DNA of 64,000 nucleotides from Melampsora larici-populina 98AG31 (lineage: Eukaryota; Basidiomycota; Pucciniomycetes; Pucciniales; Melampsoraceae), in assembly GCF_000204055.1 (NCBI RefSeq), contig NW_006768797.1, positions 505,380 through 569,379 of the forward strand, written 5' to 3'. The notes below the pieces were generated by a model. The model did no database searches and was not told where the DNA came from. It saw only the letters and a program-made list of their open reading frames with translations. Shown piece by piece: positions 34,741 to 48,139 of this stretch; the stretch's first letter is position 1, and each line of letters starts with the position of its first letter. A program made the translations under genes and the position numbers.

Positions 34741-36427
34741 TCTCAGTCTCTGCTTATCATCGAGCTTAAAAAGTACTTAAAGTAGTGTACTATGTTGTAT
34801 CATCTTAAAACGTGCTATAAACCTTTCAGGGATGTACTACACCAGCGTGTATCTATTAATGAGTTCTCTGTCGTAATCCTATCCTTGTACTTTCAATCGA
34901 TTGAAAATGCAGGTCCAAGACACTTTTAATACTTGCACACCTTGAACTGGAAAGATTCTTATGTTGATAGAGATAGCTACCATATGGTATCGTGCTAGGA
35001 TGTGAAAACCCCAGGAACTGCTAATGAACGGAGATGAGATAACCTTACTTCCGTTACTCGTTATATCTTGGAAAACAATTGCAAAACAATCCTACACGAT
35101 TCATCACAAAATGACCTATCGAAAGGCGAGTCAACCTCTATTTGATGTTCAGATACATGATAGAAGGACCAATTCGAAATCTCCCTAGTAAACTATCAAA
35201 TTCAGAAAGCTCGGTCAAATCTTCGCTTAAGTTTCCAGCAGAATTAGATGTGATCTGTTGATGGTATCCTGGAGTTCAGGAAAAGTACAAAGAATTATTA
35301 TAGTTTACCCCGGTCTTACAATGCGATGTCGTCGTGCCCTATTACAAATCATCTGCTCATTCATAATAATTTCTCCCTTAAACCTCTTCTTTGTTGTGTC
35401 TTTGATTCTGGTGGATGACTCAAGTCACGGTTTGGTCTTTTGAATAAGAACGATTGTATGATGTGTGTACAATACATACATATTAAGGTGAATCAATTTT
35501 GTACACAAATACATCCCCATCAGAGGCTTATCCGAGGTTTGAGGTCACACCGTCACATTTTGTTGTCGTTTAAACGCCACCACCTTACAAACCTCAGCCA
35601 AGTAAGACGAATTGGGCTATGGTGGGTTCAATGATGGCTAAATGGTCAGAGATAATCAATTTTCCAGTGTTTTGAAACCAGTCATTTCATCAAGCTCATC
35701 AGTCAACTGATTTGTGTGTAGTATGATCACAAAACATAGAACGCCAATAGGCGGAGAAGAATCAATTCAGCTTTACAATTTTCGTGTTGGATGACTGTTG
35801 TAGTTGAACAAGGTATTCATTCAGTTTGATAAGAGAGTACAACAATTGATGTTGGATTTCGAATTACAGAGACTCATAAAGCTCAACTTGATGCTCATTC
35901 TGTGTTTGTCAACTTTGCCAAATGCACGGTTATGGGGGCGTTGTGAATTCATCCAAAGTATAAAGATTATATTGAATTATATCAAGGATCAGTGCCCACT
36001 TATAGAATCAATAAAAACTTGAAGGATTAACCATCAGTTTGGTTTTGGATGTACGTCTTTCTTTTTCGGATGATCAATCAATCCTTCAACTTGATGTTGA
36101 AGATGAATCTTTGATTTTACTTACTTTTAACTTTATACAATCAACCTACAAAGAAAAAATTCTATATATCAGATTAAATTAGACCATCAGAATTGGCACT
36201 ATAGCTTATTTGATTCTTATCTTGTTGGCGAGTATGTCAAGGCCAGATTGATCGACAAATCGTACATCCTGACGAGGGGAGCTAACATATATGTATCCTG
36301 CTTGTTGTAGGATTTTTTTCGTTTCGTCTTAAAAGACAACCTTGATCCCTTGATTGGAATCTCGATTTCACTTCAACCTTTCTTCCCCTCTCCCTACCCT
36401 GGTTCAAATCGAAAATCGATAAGCAAG
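34741..36427. other. Intergenic, no gene seen
   Basis: About 1.7 kb without a supportable coding frame or repeat; AT-rich. The last 100 bp are pyrimidine-rich and probably hold the leader of the next gene. Confidence 0.5.
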
Positions 36428-38256
36428 ATGATGTCACCAAGTTCACCACAGGAATGGATGGACTTGAGACAAGCAATCACCAAGGGTGCAGAAGTTCAAA
36501 TCGATAGAGACACGGTCAATATTTTATGGGCCATGGGATCTCTTGCACCACTCACTTGTTTACTTTATACGATTGGAATCATTAAAAGGTGGAAAACCAA
36601 GTCACTTTTGCCTCAACAATCTCGTAATGGTTATCTTTCTCCTCACTCTGCAATCACTGTACCTATCTTGGTAATGAGTTCTTCTATACGTCAGTTTTAA
36701 TTCCTCTCATATATAATTCCACAGTAATTAGTCATGTGCCGTCATAGACAGATTCTTGACATTTTTTATAATCCTTTTTTAGTTAGTTTGCTTTGGATAG
36801 CTTCATTGGAACACGATCTTACAAGAAAAGGAAATCCTGCGAGGGCAGAGGCTCTTAGGATCATCTCAGAAAGTGAGTCTTTGTAAAAAAAAAATCAAAT
36901 CTTGATGTATCAATTCATTGGAACAAACAAAACATTGACGATTCTGTTGGTTCTATCTTATAAGCTGGAATGTTTTTACTTGGTTGGATCACAGCTTGGG
37001 GAGCAGTTTATAATTTACCTCCTTCACTTCTCAATTTCAATACATCCCGATTCACCAAGAATTCTACTCAAACTCGTTCTCAACATTCCAAGGGTTGTAA
37101 ACCGATCGTCTTCAATACGATCTTTATTTTGGGTTGCTTTGTGGAAATTGGTGTTGCACTTCCATGGGCTTTGACTTCTTATGTATTGACTTCAACGGGT
37201 TATCGACAACTCGAAGCTCTCGATCAATTAGTTGAAGAGATCTTATTCAGGTATGATTCAGGTTCAGGACCTGAAGAAACTCTAGTGAACGCTACTCTTT
37301 CTCACTTACGAACGATAGAAGACACTCGTGATATCCTTCTCAATCGGTTTCGATTCTACGCTGGTCTAATCACTCTTTTAATATTAATACACACAAGTGT
37401 ATTTGTTTGGGCATCGATTACTACTTTATTAGCATTAGTTAAACAAAAGACAGTCATAGAAGAATGTTTTTTACATCGACATCAATTAATCAATTTAGAT
37501 CGAGAGATGCGTAGATCTCAATTACCAATCCCATTTTCAGAAACTGCTTCAACGATTCCATTAAGTGGAAAGAAAAGTTTTGAAGAAGAAAAATCCAATA
37601 AGATGAAAGAAACTTGGAGATCTCAATGGTTACCATTCCTAAGAGAATCTTCAACTGATATCACTATGCTTTGGCAAATTCCTACTTTTAATAATGAAAA
37701 TGATTGGTCTGCAAAAGATAATTATATACTTACTAAACAATTCTATACACTTGGTCGTTCGATGGCAAATATTAAATGGCATGTGTTTATTGTATTATTG
37801 ATTGCATCAGGTTATACTGCATTTTGTTTAGGTATTGGTGAGTTTTGTTTTTTATATTTTTGATGATCAAAACAAAAACATCAACATCAAATCTGTTTAA
37901 CATTTCTTGATCTGGTTTTTTTAAATTCAGCCACTAATGCATTTCAAGTTCCAAATAAGATGTCACCCAACGATTTTATCATTCTCAGTGTTAGGTGGTG
38001 TGCATGTAGTTGGCATCCAGCAGCTCTTGTATTAGGAATTGTAAGTTTTGAATTCCATTTCCTTAAAAGACTTTGAGTTCAGTTTGTACTGATTTTTCAA
38101 GAAATCCCAAATTAGATTTCATGTTTAAGAGCTTTCACACCACCCGTTAGTTTTCCAAAAGAACCTGATGCATTACCTCAAAACTTTAATGAAGAGGAAG
38201 ATGAATTAACAAATGAGACGGCTCTGAGTCCTAAATCCTGTTATTCACCTGCATGA
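36428..38256 (+). CDS. Seven-segment integral membrane protein, 487 aa, unknown function
   Basis: Exons 36428-36677, 36783-36872, 36965-37837, 37931-38040 and 38116-38256 join in frame to 487 aa. The first donor (GTTCTT) is non-consensus but is the only one keeping frame into the second segment. Hydrophobic segments lie near residues 31-52, 77-92, 114-132, 161-188, 244-272, 385-404 and 420-445. About 112 polar residues separate segments 5 and 6, and the C-terminal tail is acidic. Seven segments with a long loop between 5 and 6 is the layout of fungal GPCRs, but I recognise no GPCR family signature, so this rests on topology only. I do not recognise the family. It stands alone, with no functional neighbour. 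Confidence 0.65.
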
Positions 38257-39433
38257 ATCGAATCTTATGAGTATATATAATCATCAGCTCATCATTATCA
38301 TTTTTAAATCTTACATTTTTCATTTCAATTAATTTTGTTTTCTAATTGTATTGATCTTTTATTATTATTAAGCTTATCTCTTTTTTTTCGGATTTGTTTC
38401 AATTTTCCTTTTTTCTCTCAAAAAAAAATTGCATAGGTAGTACTGTGTATTACATATTTCTTATTCTTAAAATTTACATTTTTCTTCTTTAACTTTATTT
38501 AATTGTAATTGATAATCTACATCATATTTGAGGGCAACTCTCTAGAAGTGAATTATTATCATAATTGGTTCTTGGTATCATAATCAGCATCAGAAGTTGA
38601 TAGTGATTGGAGAAACCCAGAGTCTTATCATTCAGTTTTAGATGATTCAATTGATTTGATCACCATGTTCTTAAATAAACTCAATATTTCAATGTGCTTC
38701 ATCTTTGTGAATGCACCTTCTCAGTTGTATTTCTCAGAGGTAATCAGAATCAATGTCCTCAAGACGGAGAGATAAAACTTTAGGCCTGAAATCCGATACA
38801 GCAACAATCGAGAATGTTTCCTTTCAAATGCATATATCGATTTCAATAAATATGAAAGGGAGATGCATAGTGAAACTATAGAGAGTTTGAGCTGTGTAGA
38901 GATAATGTCTTGAAATTTCTGAATTCTCCTTGTTTATGAAAAGCGGGGTTGTATATTTGTTTGATCGATTAGAAAAGTTCAGCTCTGTTGAATCTTGATA
39001 GATGAAGTTTGTCAACTGGAATATGTATATGGGTTCCACAATGTTTGATAAAGATTTAAAACCGATACATTGTATATAGTCTCTGATAACCTGTGGAGAG
39101 TCGTATGGTGAGAGTGTGATTCAAGTTTTTAGTTGAGTTATCGATCGATTTGATCAGATAATCAAGGATGAAAGTCAAAAACCGGATCAACATCAACACA
39201 TAGACTTGGATTTGGGTTTTTGTAACTGCCGCGGCTCAGATCCTCTATAGAACACAGCCATGAACACAGCAGTTAGACTGTGTATTGTACAGCACCAATC
39301 AACTCAGCTTCAGAATCACACACAGCATTCAAAATACGTATCATCAGACTTGATTTTTAATTTATCATGAGATTCCAACTAAATCTAATACCACTTACCT
39401 ACATCATCAATCAGCCTTGATTACTTCAGAATC
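38257..39433. other. Intergenic, no gene seen
   Basis: About 1.2 kb. AT-rich with long T-runs just after the membrane-protein gene (probable 3' UTR); the rest presumably holds the promoter of the regulator gene at 39434. Confidence 0.5.
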
Positions 39434-42400
39434 ATGGAAGACACTGATCAGAGTGAGTTACTTAAATACGTAAATGGTTTTTAAGAATTCTTGAAATTAC
39501 CATCATAACATCCTAATAGCCCTAGATAGTAGAGATCTTTTTATCATCAATCCTTCCTTCATCTTCTTCTTCTTTTTCAAGTGATTCTTTTGATTACTTA
39601 CATTCAAACTATGGTTTCCGACTTAATTTCTCAGAGTCTAACACATCATTGCTCTACTCCAATTGTGAGAAGTAAAAGTCAAGAATCTGATTTGGTCTTA
39701 TATCCTCAGAGTCAGAGTCAAGCTGAGCGGAGTGGAAGAAGCTCTTCGGATCCTCCTGATCGTAAGTGTCAAGATGATAATCTTGGGTGAGAGGGATTTT
39801 AAAAGTGTTGATTGACTCAGTTTTTTTTATCAACATCAGGCATTTCAAGAAGTCAAACTCGATCGAGTGAATCCAACGGTAAAGCAAGAACTTTATCGAA
39901 TTCGGCAATTTTACAAAGACGTCTTTTGAATGAGAAACTGGCCTTAGAGATTCGGATTGATCGATTGACAAAAGTTATCGGTCATGGTAGTAGTACTTCT
40001 TCTCCAACTACTAAACCATCGATCTTCCAAGTTGAAAATCTTGCGACTCATTTGAGCGAATTCGCCATAAGTCATGCTGTGCCTAAGCTGGAACACTTGC
40101 AGCATGCACCTCTAAAGCCACTACCTGATGGTCCATTTTGTGAATCTTTCTTAACCAATGTTCGTAGTTTGCTTTTGACCCTGCATCATTTCCAAACCCA
40201 TCTTCATGCCTGCACAGCCCTGGATCTAAGTTTCGGAATGAGTTCATGGAGTGATACTTCTGCATCACCACTTATTAAGCGACATCAACCCATAGAAGAC
40301 GATATACTGATTTGAATCATGTTTCTGGCCTGGAACAAGTAATAGGTAGATAGAATCGTATCTAAAAATCCTCCAGACAGTCTCTTTGAAGCTAGCGAAC
40401 CGCAGGCCACTGGTATCGGTCTTCTGGGACTTGGTTATGGACCGGCTGATATACCCACCCTGTTAAATAAGATTCCCACATCAATCCAAGTAGCTCAATG
40501 TCTCGAAAGCTACGAAAGGACATGTGCCTGGCTTCATCGGATTCTTCATCGGCCGACATTTTGGAATGAAGTAAATGAACGAATCGTCAAAAGCTCGAAT
40601 CCCATCGAGAAGATCGTAAACTCAATCAATGGTTACAAAGCCCTTCATTGGTTAGCGATCCTTTTCGCGACTTGCGCTTTAGGCCTTTATAGTGATGAGA
40701 TCAATAAGGAAAAGTGTCAAGAAAGCCACTTACCAATTGGCGAAGCTTCTCAACAGCAAGTCGCTAGGATGTGGCTACAATGCGCTACAAGCGCCTTGAT
40801 ACTCGGTGGTAAATCATCATCATCACTCTACATGATCGGACAAACTTTATTGAGACAGTGACTGACCTGGCTTTCATTTGAAATTCTCCTTTCCTGTCTT
40901 CTTGATAGACTACACTAAACGGCCAACCATAGACGCTTTGCGTGCAATGGCTATACTATCGAAATTCCCTCTGTGAGTGGTAGTGAGACTTACTCTGAGT
41001 TGACCTAATCTAAAGTATCATCCTTGAGCTTATTCATTGCAATTTCTTCAACAGATATATCTCGGTAATTCAAATTTCAATCCTTCATATCAGAGAAGCA
41101 AAGAGCTCACAGATTTTTCCTCGAAATTGATTGATGATCTAGAATGGAGAATCTGTTGGCTTAGCCATTGATTTCACCACCACGACTATAAATCTTGCGA
41201 AACGACTCCAACTGGTAAGATTTCAATCCGATCAAGGAAGATTTTAGAAATTCAACTTAACCAATCTACTCTTCTTGTTTGCTTTTTTTCAATTCAGGAT
41301 GTTGACCCCGATGATATTCCTGAACTTCAGAATAGTAGTTTTCTTGAAAAAGATATGCGTAGAAGATTAATGATGTCAATCTTAGCACAAGAATTTAAAA
41401 TGGGAGGATTGTTTTGTAAACGTTGGGGTTTACAATCTCCATTTGATTTTAAATTTAAAGAACCACAGAATGCATCAGATGAAGATTATGATCAAGATGG
41501 TCAATATGTTGGTAATGGAGATCAACAGACTATCATGAGTGGTGTGATTGCTAGATATCAAGTTGGTTGTGTTTGGCAGCTTATTAGTATTAGTTTTAGG
41601 TGATCTTACCATCATTATCAACTTCATCATCTTTCTTTCTTTTTGTTTACTGATCTTGACTTTTGTTTTCGTACAGTGATCTGGACAACCCTCCAAAGCA
41701 TGAAACCATCATGAGCTTAGATAAAGAACTAGAAAAGGTCGAAGCCAACTTTCCTAGTTGGTTTAGAACACGTTATGAATCCGATACATCTTCCATCTCT
41801 CCTCCTTCAACAGATAACCCAATGTTTGATATTGATAGATTGAGCACTTATGCTGTTTTGGCTGGTGCTCAAATTCGTTTACATCGATCATTTATTTCTC
41901 CAAGAGAAGGTGTCACCTTGGCTGATGTAGAGTTGCATAGAAAAAGGATCCTTTATTATGGTCGTGAGCGATTTTGAAGATGAAAAGTTTTTTGTTTCGA
42001 TCATCACCTGATAAATCTCTTATTAGGTTTTCTGCTTGAGATACAAAAGCGAAGAGACTTCTTCTCACTAAAACGCGGTAAGTTCATCACCCCTTGAACC
42101 CATTAAATAGCAAGGGAATAGTTACCAGCATTCCGGAAACTGAGTTCTTCTCTTTGATTTACGGTTTCTAGTTCCCTTTCAGTTTTTTGCGCTCAGCGCT
42201 GGGATTGCATTAGCAGTCTATTGTCTTACATCAGAGCCAGGTGCAAGAGAATGCGCAAGTTTGAGGTATGATTTACAGTTATTATGCTCTGTTTACCAGC
42301 CTTTTGTAAGTGGACTTGAGATCTCTGGACCATATTTTTCTCAATGGCGTTCTTGATCAAATACTGAAATTATTGATCCTCAATCAAAACAGATCCAGTC

Positions 42401-42504
42401 AAGCTCTATCTTACGTAGATCACATGGAGCTCTTATCTTTTTACTCCAAAGTGATACAGAGAGGTTATCTAAATTTCATTCAAGTGAGAATGATGAGTCA
42501 ATGA
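39434..42504 (+). CDS. Fungal_trans-domain transcription-factor-like protein without a visible zinc cluster
   Basis: Exons that fit: 39434-39452, 39582-39761, 39840 to about 40229, about 40270-40808, 40909-40972, 41055-41064, 41143-41214, 41298-41599, 41677-41960, 42027-42077, 42172-42258 and 42311-42504 (end uncertain). The middle is the fungal-specific regulator domain (PF04082 type): AWLHRILHRPTFWNEV, LHWLAILFATCALGLY, QVARMWLQCATSALI, then INLAKRLQL and MRRRLMMSILAQE. Coiled-coil-like LLNEKLALEIRIDRL precedes it, as usually follows a Zn2Cys6 cluster. The N-terminal ~80 residues (MEDTDQ onward) contain no CxxC cluster. Near 40345-40355 the frame is broken by an apparent TAGA duplication; removing it would read through IGR-IVSKNPPDS. 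So the gene may be inactive in this copy, or the model around 40230-40370 is wrong. It would be a nuclear regulator. Confidence 0.6.
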
Positions 42505-43492
42505 GCTCAGTCCTTGATGAGGATCACTCGAGACAAAACCATTCACTCACTCCAGATCAAGGTCCATCTTCTTTCTTCAAATTCACCATCACTTCATCCC
42601 CTGGTCCAAGTGAGAATTTGGTTGAATCTGATCAAGATCACGTAAGTGTTTGACTGAATCTTGTTCTTGTTTTGAGATCATTTTCTTAGCTCTGATCCTG
42701 ATTTCTGTATCCTGGTTTACTTGATCGTCACAAATCATCAAAGCCTTGAAGAAGATTGATCAGATTGATTTGATTAGGACGTATCTGCTCAATAGTCCAT
42801 TGTAGTCTCCTTCAACCAATCCTTCTAAGTTTTCACTTTGCTATATTGCAAGTATTATCATTCGAACGTTTATTTACTCATTGATCTAACAGACCAAATT
42901 CTACTTTTACTCACAAGTTTAAATTTCATTTTTCCTAATCACCCCAATTCATCTCACTTGTCATCAACTTCTTGACCTCTGTTGTATTCAAACTCTTTCC
43001 AAAGCAAACTTCACTCCGTTGTATGGAACGTTTTTTCAATTCTTACAGATCATCTTAATTATCATGGTCTTCCTCTAAATCAAATTCACATTCATATCAT
43101 GATATGTATAGCAATCATTGATTGAGAACCTTTTGGTGATTTGATTGTCTCAAATAATCAATAATGAGTTGATCTCAGTAAGATATTTACTGACTGATGA
43201 AATTAGGGATCTGATGAGGCAATAGTTTGATATGCATTCAATTTAGCTCCTCATGGGATTGGTAGAGTAGATTGTGAACAGATCTTTAGATTTGAAGATA
43301 TCATTACAAAACCAAACAACCAAACCAAACATCTCAAAAAAATCAAAATGAATATAATGTTAAAAATTTACAATTACAAAATCAAAACCAATAGCCAAAG
43401 AGTAAAAAATTCGATTGCTTTTCTTTAGATCTGTATCAAAAACCATGATCATCAGAAAGTTGGGTATGACTAAAAGTTATCATTGAAATCTT
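42505..43492. other. Intergenic, no clear gene
   Basis: About 1 kb. The first 150 bp read as possible further coding sequence of the regulator (Ser-rich, with QDHVSV-like text near 42640) but could not be joined with confidence. The remainder is AT-rich and presumably contains the 3' ends of both convergent genes. Confidence 0.4.
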
Positions 43493-45027
43493 TTAAGCCA
43501 CAAAGCTTAAAGAATCCCAAGCGTTTTCAGGAGTACGAAACTCATGTGTGAAGAGTGGTTTTTTAATGATACTAATCCTAGATGACGAATCAGTTAATTC
43601 ATCAGTTTTGATCGAAAGTTCAGGCTCTGAACAAATTGAAGATGGGATTGGATCAGATCTAATTCTACGAAGTGTATGTTGTGAATCAGTGATACGATTT
43701 GATTCTGGAATATCTTGACTTAGATCTGTAGCCGGAACATTAATTGAAGTAAGATCTACTTCCAAATCTGTAAGTTTGCTAACTACTATGATTTCGATTT
43801 CTCGGTTTGGTTCAGGATCAGGATTAGGTAAAGAAGTTGGATTAAGAAGTGAAAAGAGAGGAGAAAAGAAGTTGTGCCAGATTTGTTCAGAACCTCGAGT
43901 TGAATGACTTGAACACCATTTAAGAAAGATCACTTTGATGATCAAATAACTCATACTATTCTTTCCTAAAAGTTTTTCATGAAGAAAAGGAACTGTATGA
44001 TAAAGATCATGAGAATCAGTTGGATAAGAATGAGGTTTAGGTTCAGGAAATCGGATTCGGTTTGAGGTTTGATTGAAATTAAAAGATTTTGAAATCATAT
44101 CGTATAAAACTCGACTTGATTGAATCCAGATTGATTGAACGTGTTGAGTGATTAATTTAGATAGTGATGAACTTGTTGGGTATTTTGATTTTTGTTGATT
44201 TGTTTGTAGAATCGATTGAGGTTTTGACCATACTTTTATACTTTCTAATGTATTGATTAAACTATAGATAATCCAAAAAGATAACCAACGTGTGATTTCA
44301 CTATTTTCAGTCGTAGTAGAATGTGGCGAATGTTGTTGTTGTTGTAGTCTTGTAAGTGTATTAAATGTACTTAAAAGTGGTCCGATGGTAATAAGAACTT
44401 GAATTAAACTTTTTCGTTGCCAAATCCAAAACTTACGAATTTGAAATCCTGAAATAATTAAACTGATTAAGAAAGGATAAAGAGATGAGTTTGAAAAGAA
44501 GGATGGTATAAGTTTTTGAAATAGTCGATAAAGTTTAGATCGTATAAAGATATCTTCTAATCTAGCTAATTTCTTGATAATCAAATGTGATATCGATCTA
44601 CAATTATTGGACAGAATAATAATTTAAATTAATTTTGTGTGATTTTGTTGGAAGGATTTCATGAATTAAACTTGGAAATGATGCTGACCTGATTAGTTTT
44701 TGTAAAATAGGTTTCTTTGGAGCTGAGCTTTCTGGTTTGATTATTCTACGAGCCAAGAATGTTGAGAATGGAAGGTAAAGTTCTTCTTCATTACTATTAC
44801 CTAAACAAATTGAATCATTAGTGTACAATGATGACCTTTGAGATCAAGATGATTGGTTGATTGATTGATGACTTACAGCCTAGGCTTTTGATTTCATGAT
44901 CTTTGGAAGAATTCTTGGGTTCTTGGTTCGTAGCTTTATTAGAGTCTTGATGAGATTCTGATTGGTGATTATAATCTTCTTGTTGAATAAGAAATCCTGA
45001 AGACTCTGATTTGAGTTCAGGTGTCAT
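43493..45027 (-). CDS. TB2/DP1 (REEP/HVA22/Yop1)-like protein, 455 aa
   Basis: Exons 45027-44877, 44800-44689 and 44597-43493 join in frame to 455 aa. The ATG at 45027 is the first in frame. Residues 1-50 are polar (Ser, Glu, Gln). After a basic stretch come hydrophobic hairpin segments (LYPFLISLIISGF and VLITIGPLL) and then the family block TRWLSFWIIYSLINTLE, matching the W-L-x-Y-W-x-x-Y-x-x-F-x-x-x-E pattern of TB2/DP1. Members bend and tubulate ER membranes (family knowledge). The part after about residue 230 is long, Ser/Pro-rich and probably cytosolic, much longer than in Yop1, and the HVA22 block is shifted further in than usual. Assignment rests mainly on that block. Confidence 0.6.
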
Positions 45028-45600
45028 TTTTTCGTTAGTCAAGTTCGATTTCCAGGATTTGATTAATCTTTAGTTTCTTAAGTCGGTTTCTTTTGAATCG
45101 AGATGTTTGATATTGAAAGCTTAGTTGGTTGGTAATAGGATAGTCTTGACTCTTCATTCAGGAAGTGTCCATGAAGCTCGATTGCAATTCCAGACTGTCT
45201 CAGCTCGAGGGCATAGTTTCGCGATATAGGCATACTCTAGCTTCCGATGCATATAACGAATACTGATGTCACCTGACGTTCACGGCCAGGACTGAATGAA
45301 ATGCCTTTTCCTGACGTCCAGAGTCCAGGCGCAATCCTTTGAAATCAAATCTTTGAATGAACATAAAAACTCACGAGCCTTATCTTTACTCGGACTTCTC
45401 AAGCTGGAAGAAGTTCAATCAAAGGTTTAGAAGACGTATGGGGTGTCTTCGAATAAGATTGTGCATATTTAGCAAGATTATAGGTGGAATACGTAACACG
45501 ATAATCTTTTGCTATGTAGCTGTGTTTACTCCAGTCAAATCTCATGGTGTACTTCAAATCTATCTTACATCGCATTCAACTAGAATATGTGAATCAAAAT
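45028..45600. other. Intergenic, no gene seen
   Basis: Short plus-strand frames here have no recognisable product. Presumed promoter of the TB2/DP1-like gene on the left and 3' flank of the first lactonase on the right. Confidence 0.5.
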
Positions 45601-47050
45601 TTATTTTTCTAAAGTTCGCCATACTGCAAAAGAAGCTCGCTCTGCCGGAGCTTGTGTGACTATCTTAGCTTCACTAGTTTCTACATCACGCTGAAGCACC
45701 AAAACATTTTCTGCGCCTTGTTGAGCTACAGCGATGAGTTGACCAGTTGGATCAAATGCAAACTGTCGAGGTACTCTTCCACCGGTAGGTGTTCGAATTG
45801 GGGTTGATCCAAGTATACCAGTTTTCAAATCCCTTGGAAAGGAGACTAATAGATTATCCGGTAGAAAGGCTGGATCGGCAGAAGTCTGGGTTGTGGAGGT
45901 GACCACAAATCGACCATCTGGTGATACTAGTATTTCGGATCCTTCTAGTGTGGTACGGTTAAGTGGATGAGTAGGTTCTGTTGAGAGTGGTTTACCTTTC
46001 AAAGTGAATTTGTGATTACTAGCGATATCAACTTCAAAAGTGAGCAAAACGCGTGTCAAGGAGCAGATAACATAAGCATCCAACTTTGCGCCGTCGGCTC
46101 TGGGTGCCCAGGTCAAGTGTCTGGGTCCACCTATGATTCAAAGAGAGTGATTTTTAGTAAGAATAAAACTGTGGAGTGGGATCATGAATGTTTTGCACTT
46201 ACATCCAGGAGGAAGTGTGACAGGAGCCATCTTTGTCAGTTCACCATCCTTTCCGACTTGAAATTTACGAATCATATCAGTTCCCAAATCTATAGCCACC
46301 ACTTGAGTATAATCTGGTGTATATTGAACATCGTGAATGAAGGAAGCAGTTTGACGGATAGGATTAACACTTCGACCTGTGAAAACCATCTTTTCAGCAG
46401 GTTTTTTGGATAGTTCTCGAGTCTTTGGATCAATCGTGAATCTCTCGACTGTGGCGCCAATGCTAGGTAGGTCAATCAAAGGTCAGCGTGATACATGGTA
46501 AGAAAACACCAGAGCCTGACATCACACGGGACTCACTAAGTGCCAACGATCAGGTTACGAGCTTCTTTATCGACCGCTACTCGAACAGGTTGGGAACCAG
46601 TAGCAGAGGATGATATAACTGTGACCTTTCCATCCTTGTCGATCTTAGACGAGAAAACTCCACCCGCGTTAGTCAAATTATTATATGTGTGAGTTGCGTC
46701 CGAACTGAGCACCAGAAAAAATCACTTAGATCATATTGACGACTGAAGAAGCTATCTGGAACATCTATCACCTACCTGAACATGAATTGTTTAGTTTGAT
46801 CGAATTCAACCCAAGACGGTCCTGTACCCAATTCAACACTCATACTTGAGTTTGTGATCACCTTCTGAGAGACATCATAATTGAAGGTATAAAATGGACC
46901 AGGTTGGCCTCCTACCAAGAGTTGATAATGAGGTGGTAAACTTAAAGGTTGATTGGGATTCGCTGGAATAGAATGACTATCACTGTCTTTTGTTTTTGCT
47001 ATCACAAGACAAGAAAAGAGACTTAGAGCCGGAAGAAGTTGACCTAACAT
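45601..47050 (-). CDS. Secreted seven-bladed lactonase-family protein, copy 1, 410 aa
   Basis: Exons 47050-46776, 46704-46537, 46462-46203 and 46130-45601 join in frame to 410 aa. MLGQLLPALSLFSCLVIAKT is a clear signal peptide, so the product probably enters the secretory path. The rest is a beta-propeller of the lactonase type (PF10282; 6-phosphogluconolactonase / muconate cyclase fold), with blocks LLVGGQPGPFYTFNYDV, FIHDVQYTPDYTQVVAIDLG, GPRHLTWAP, ILVSPDGRFVVTSTTQT and GGRVPRQFAFDPTGQLIAVAQQGAENV. Enzymatic members hydrolyse lactones or cyclise carboxymuconate, but many fungal members have unknown substrates. It is one half of a tandem pair with 48140-49606, sharing all three intron positions and phases. 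Secretion argues against a role in the cytosolic pentose phosphate pathway. Confidence 0.85.
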
Positions 47051-48139
47051 CTTGTTTGTAAAGTAAAGAGTTGAAGTAGAAGATGCGCTGCACTAATTTA
47101 AAATCAAAAAAAAGATCGCAAGCGAAAACGAAAATGTCAGTCAAGAAAGAGTGGAAATCGAAGTTGAAAACACGAGCGAGTTGAAGGTGTTGATCGCTAG
47201 ATAAATATAGTTGTAAAGACTTTTCCACTCAGCTGTGAGAAAGGTATTTGATCAAGAGACCCCTCTTTTGGGATAACGCGACCCTCAGAATTGGCTCGAA
47301 GGCCAATGGTTGTCTATGTTACGGCACGATTTTCAGGTGAGGCTGCCTAGGGCTGCTTCTTTTCTGCTCCACACAAGCCACGTCTAATGCGCCTCAACCA
47401 ACAAGTTTCGAAGGTCTATCGAGTAAGTATCACGTATCTGTATATCTGATGTCATCTAAACCTGAGCCCATCGTGTTGTGCGGGGTACTTCATGTGGGTC
47501 AAAAATAATCTCCTACTGATTTGCAATCGGGATCACAAGCATCAAGGTGAGTCATGGAGTCTTACAATCGCATCTTATCGCTATGTCAATCAGGTGATGC
47601 TTTTCTCTTCCAGTATCATACTTTTATCCAAGCGTCAATGTGTGCTTGGTTTATCCTTCACCATATTGACTCAAACGGTGTTGGCTCAAACATTTGATAC
47701 TTCAACCAGCACAGGTAACACATATGGATGCTCTCTTGCTTTCCAATGGGATAGGTCTGTTTGGAAGCAGTGTTGATCAGAAATCCACTTTTGGGTATCC
47801 TCTACGCTTCGCGCAAGCTCTGCTACTCTTCCGTAGACAGTGGGTACTACTGCTGCATAGAGTTGAGATAAAAAAGGATGGGTAAGACATCGTGCGAGTA
47901 AGATGTCATGGCATATGTCAATAGCAAAGACGATCAAGACACAACAGAAAGCCAGGTACAATAACAAAGAAGTAAAAAGAGAAATAAATAAATATCATCA
48001 GAGATAATTGTAAGCTAATATAGCCAATTTTGAATCGAGGTGAAAGTACGATCATCAGTGTCCAGACAAATCCGTGGTTACATCCCCACAAGATCTTCTT
48101 GTAGTTTGACCTATGATGTAACCCGTTTATTTTCTCAAC
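47051..48139. other. Intergenic between the tandem lactonases
   Basis: About 1.1 kb, no gene seen. The first ~200 bp are the presumed promoter of copy 1; the rest shows only short frames without recognisable product. Confidence 0.5.

Noticed and set aside
47492..47967. Third lactonase fragment between the tandem copies
   Set aside because: Translated frames show no propeller blocks from either copy.
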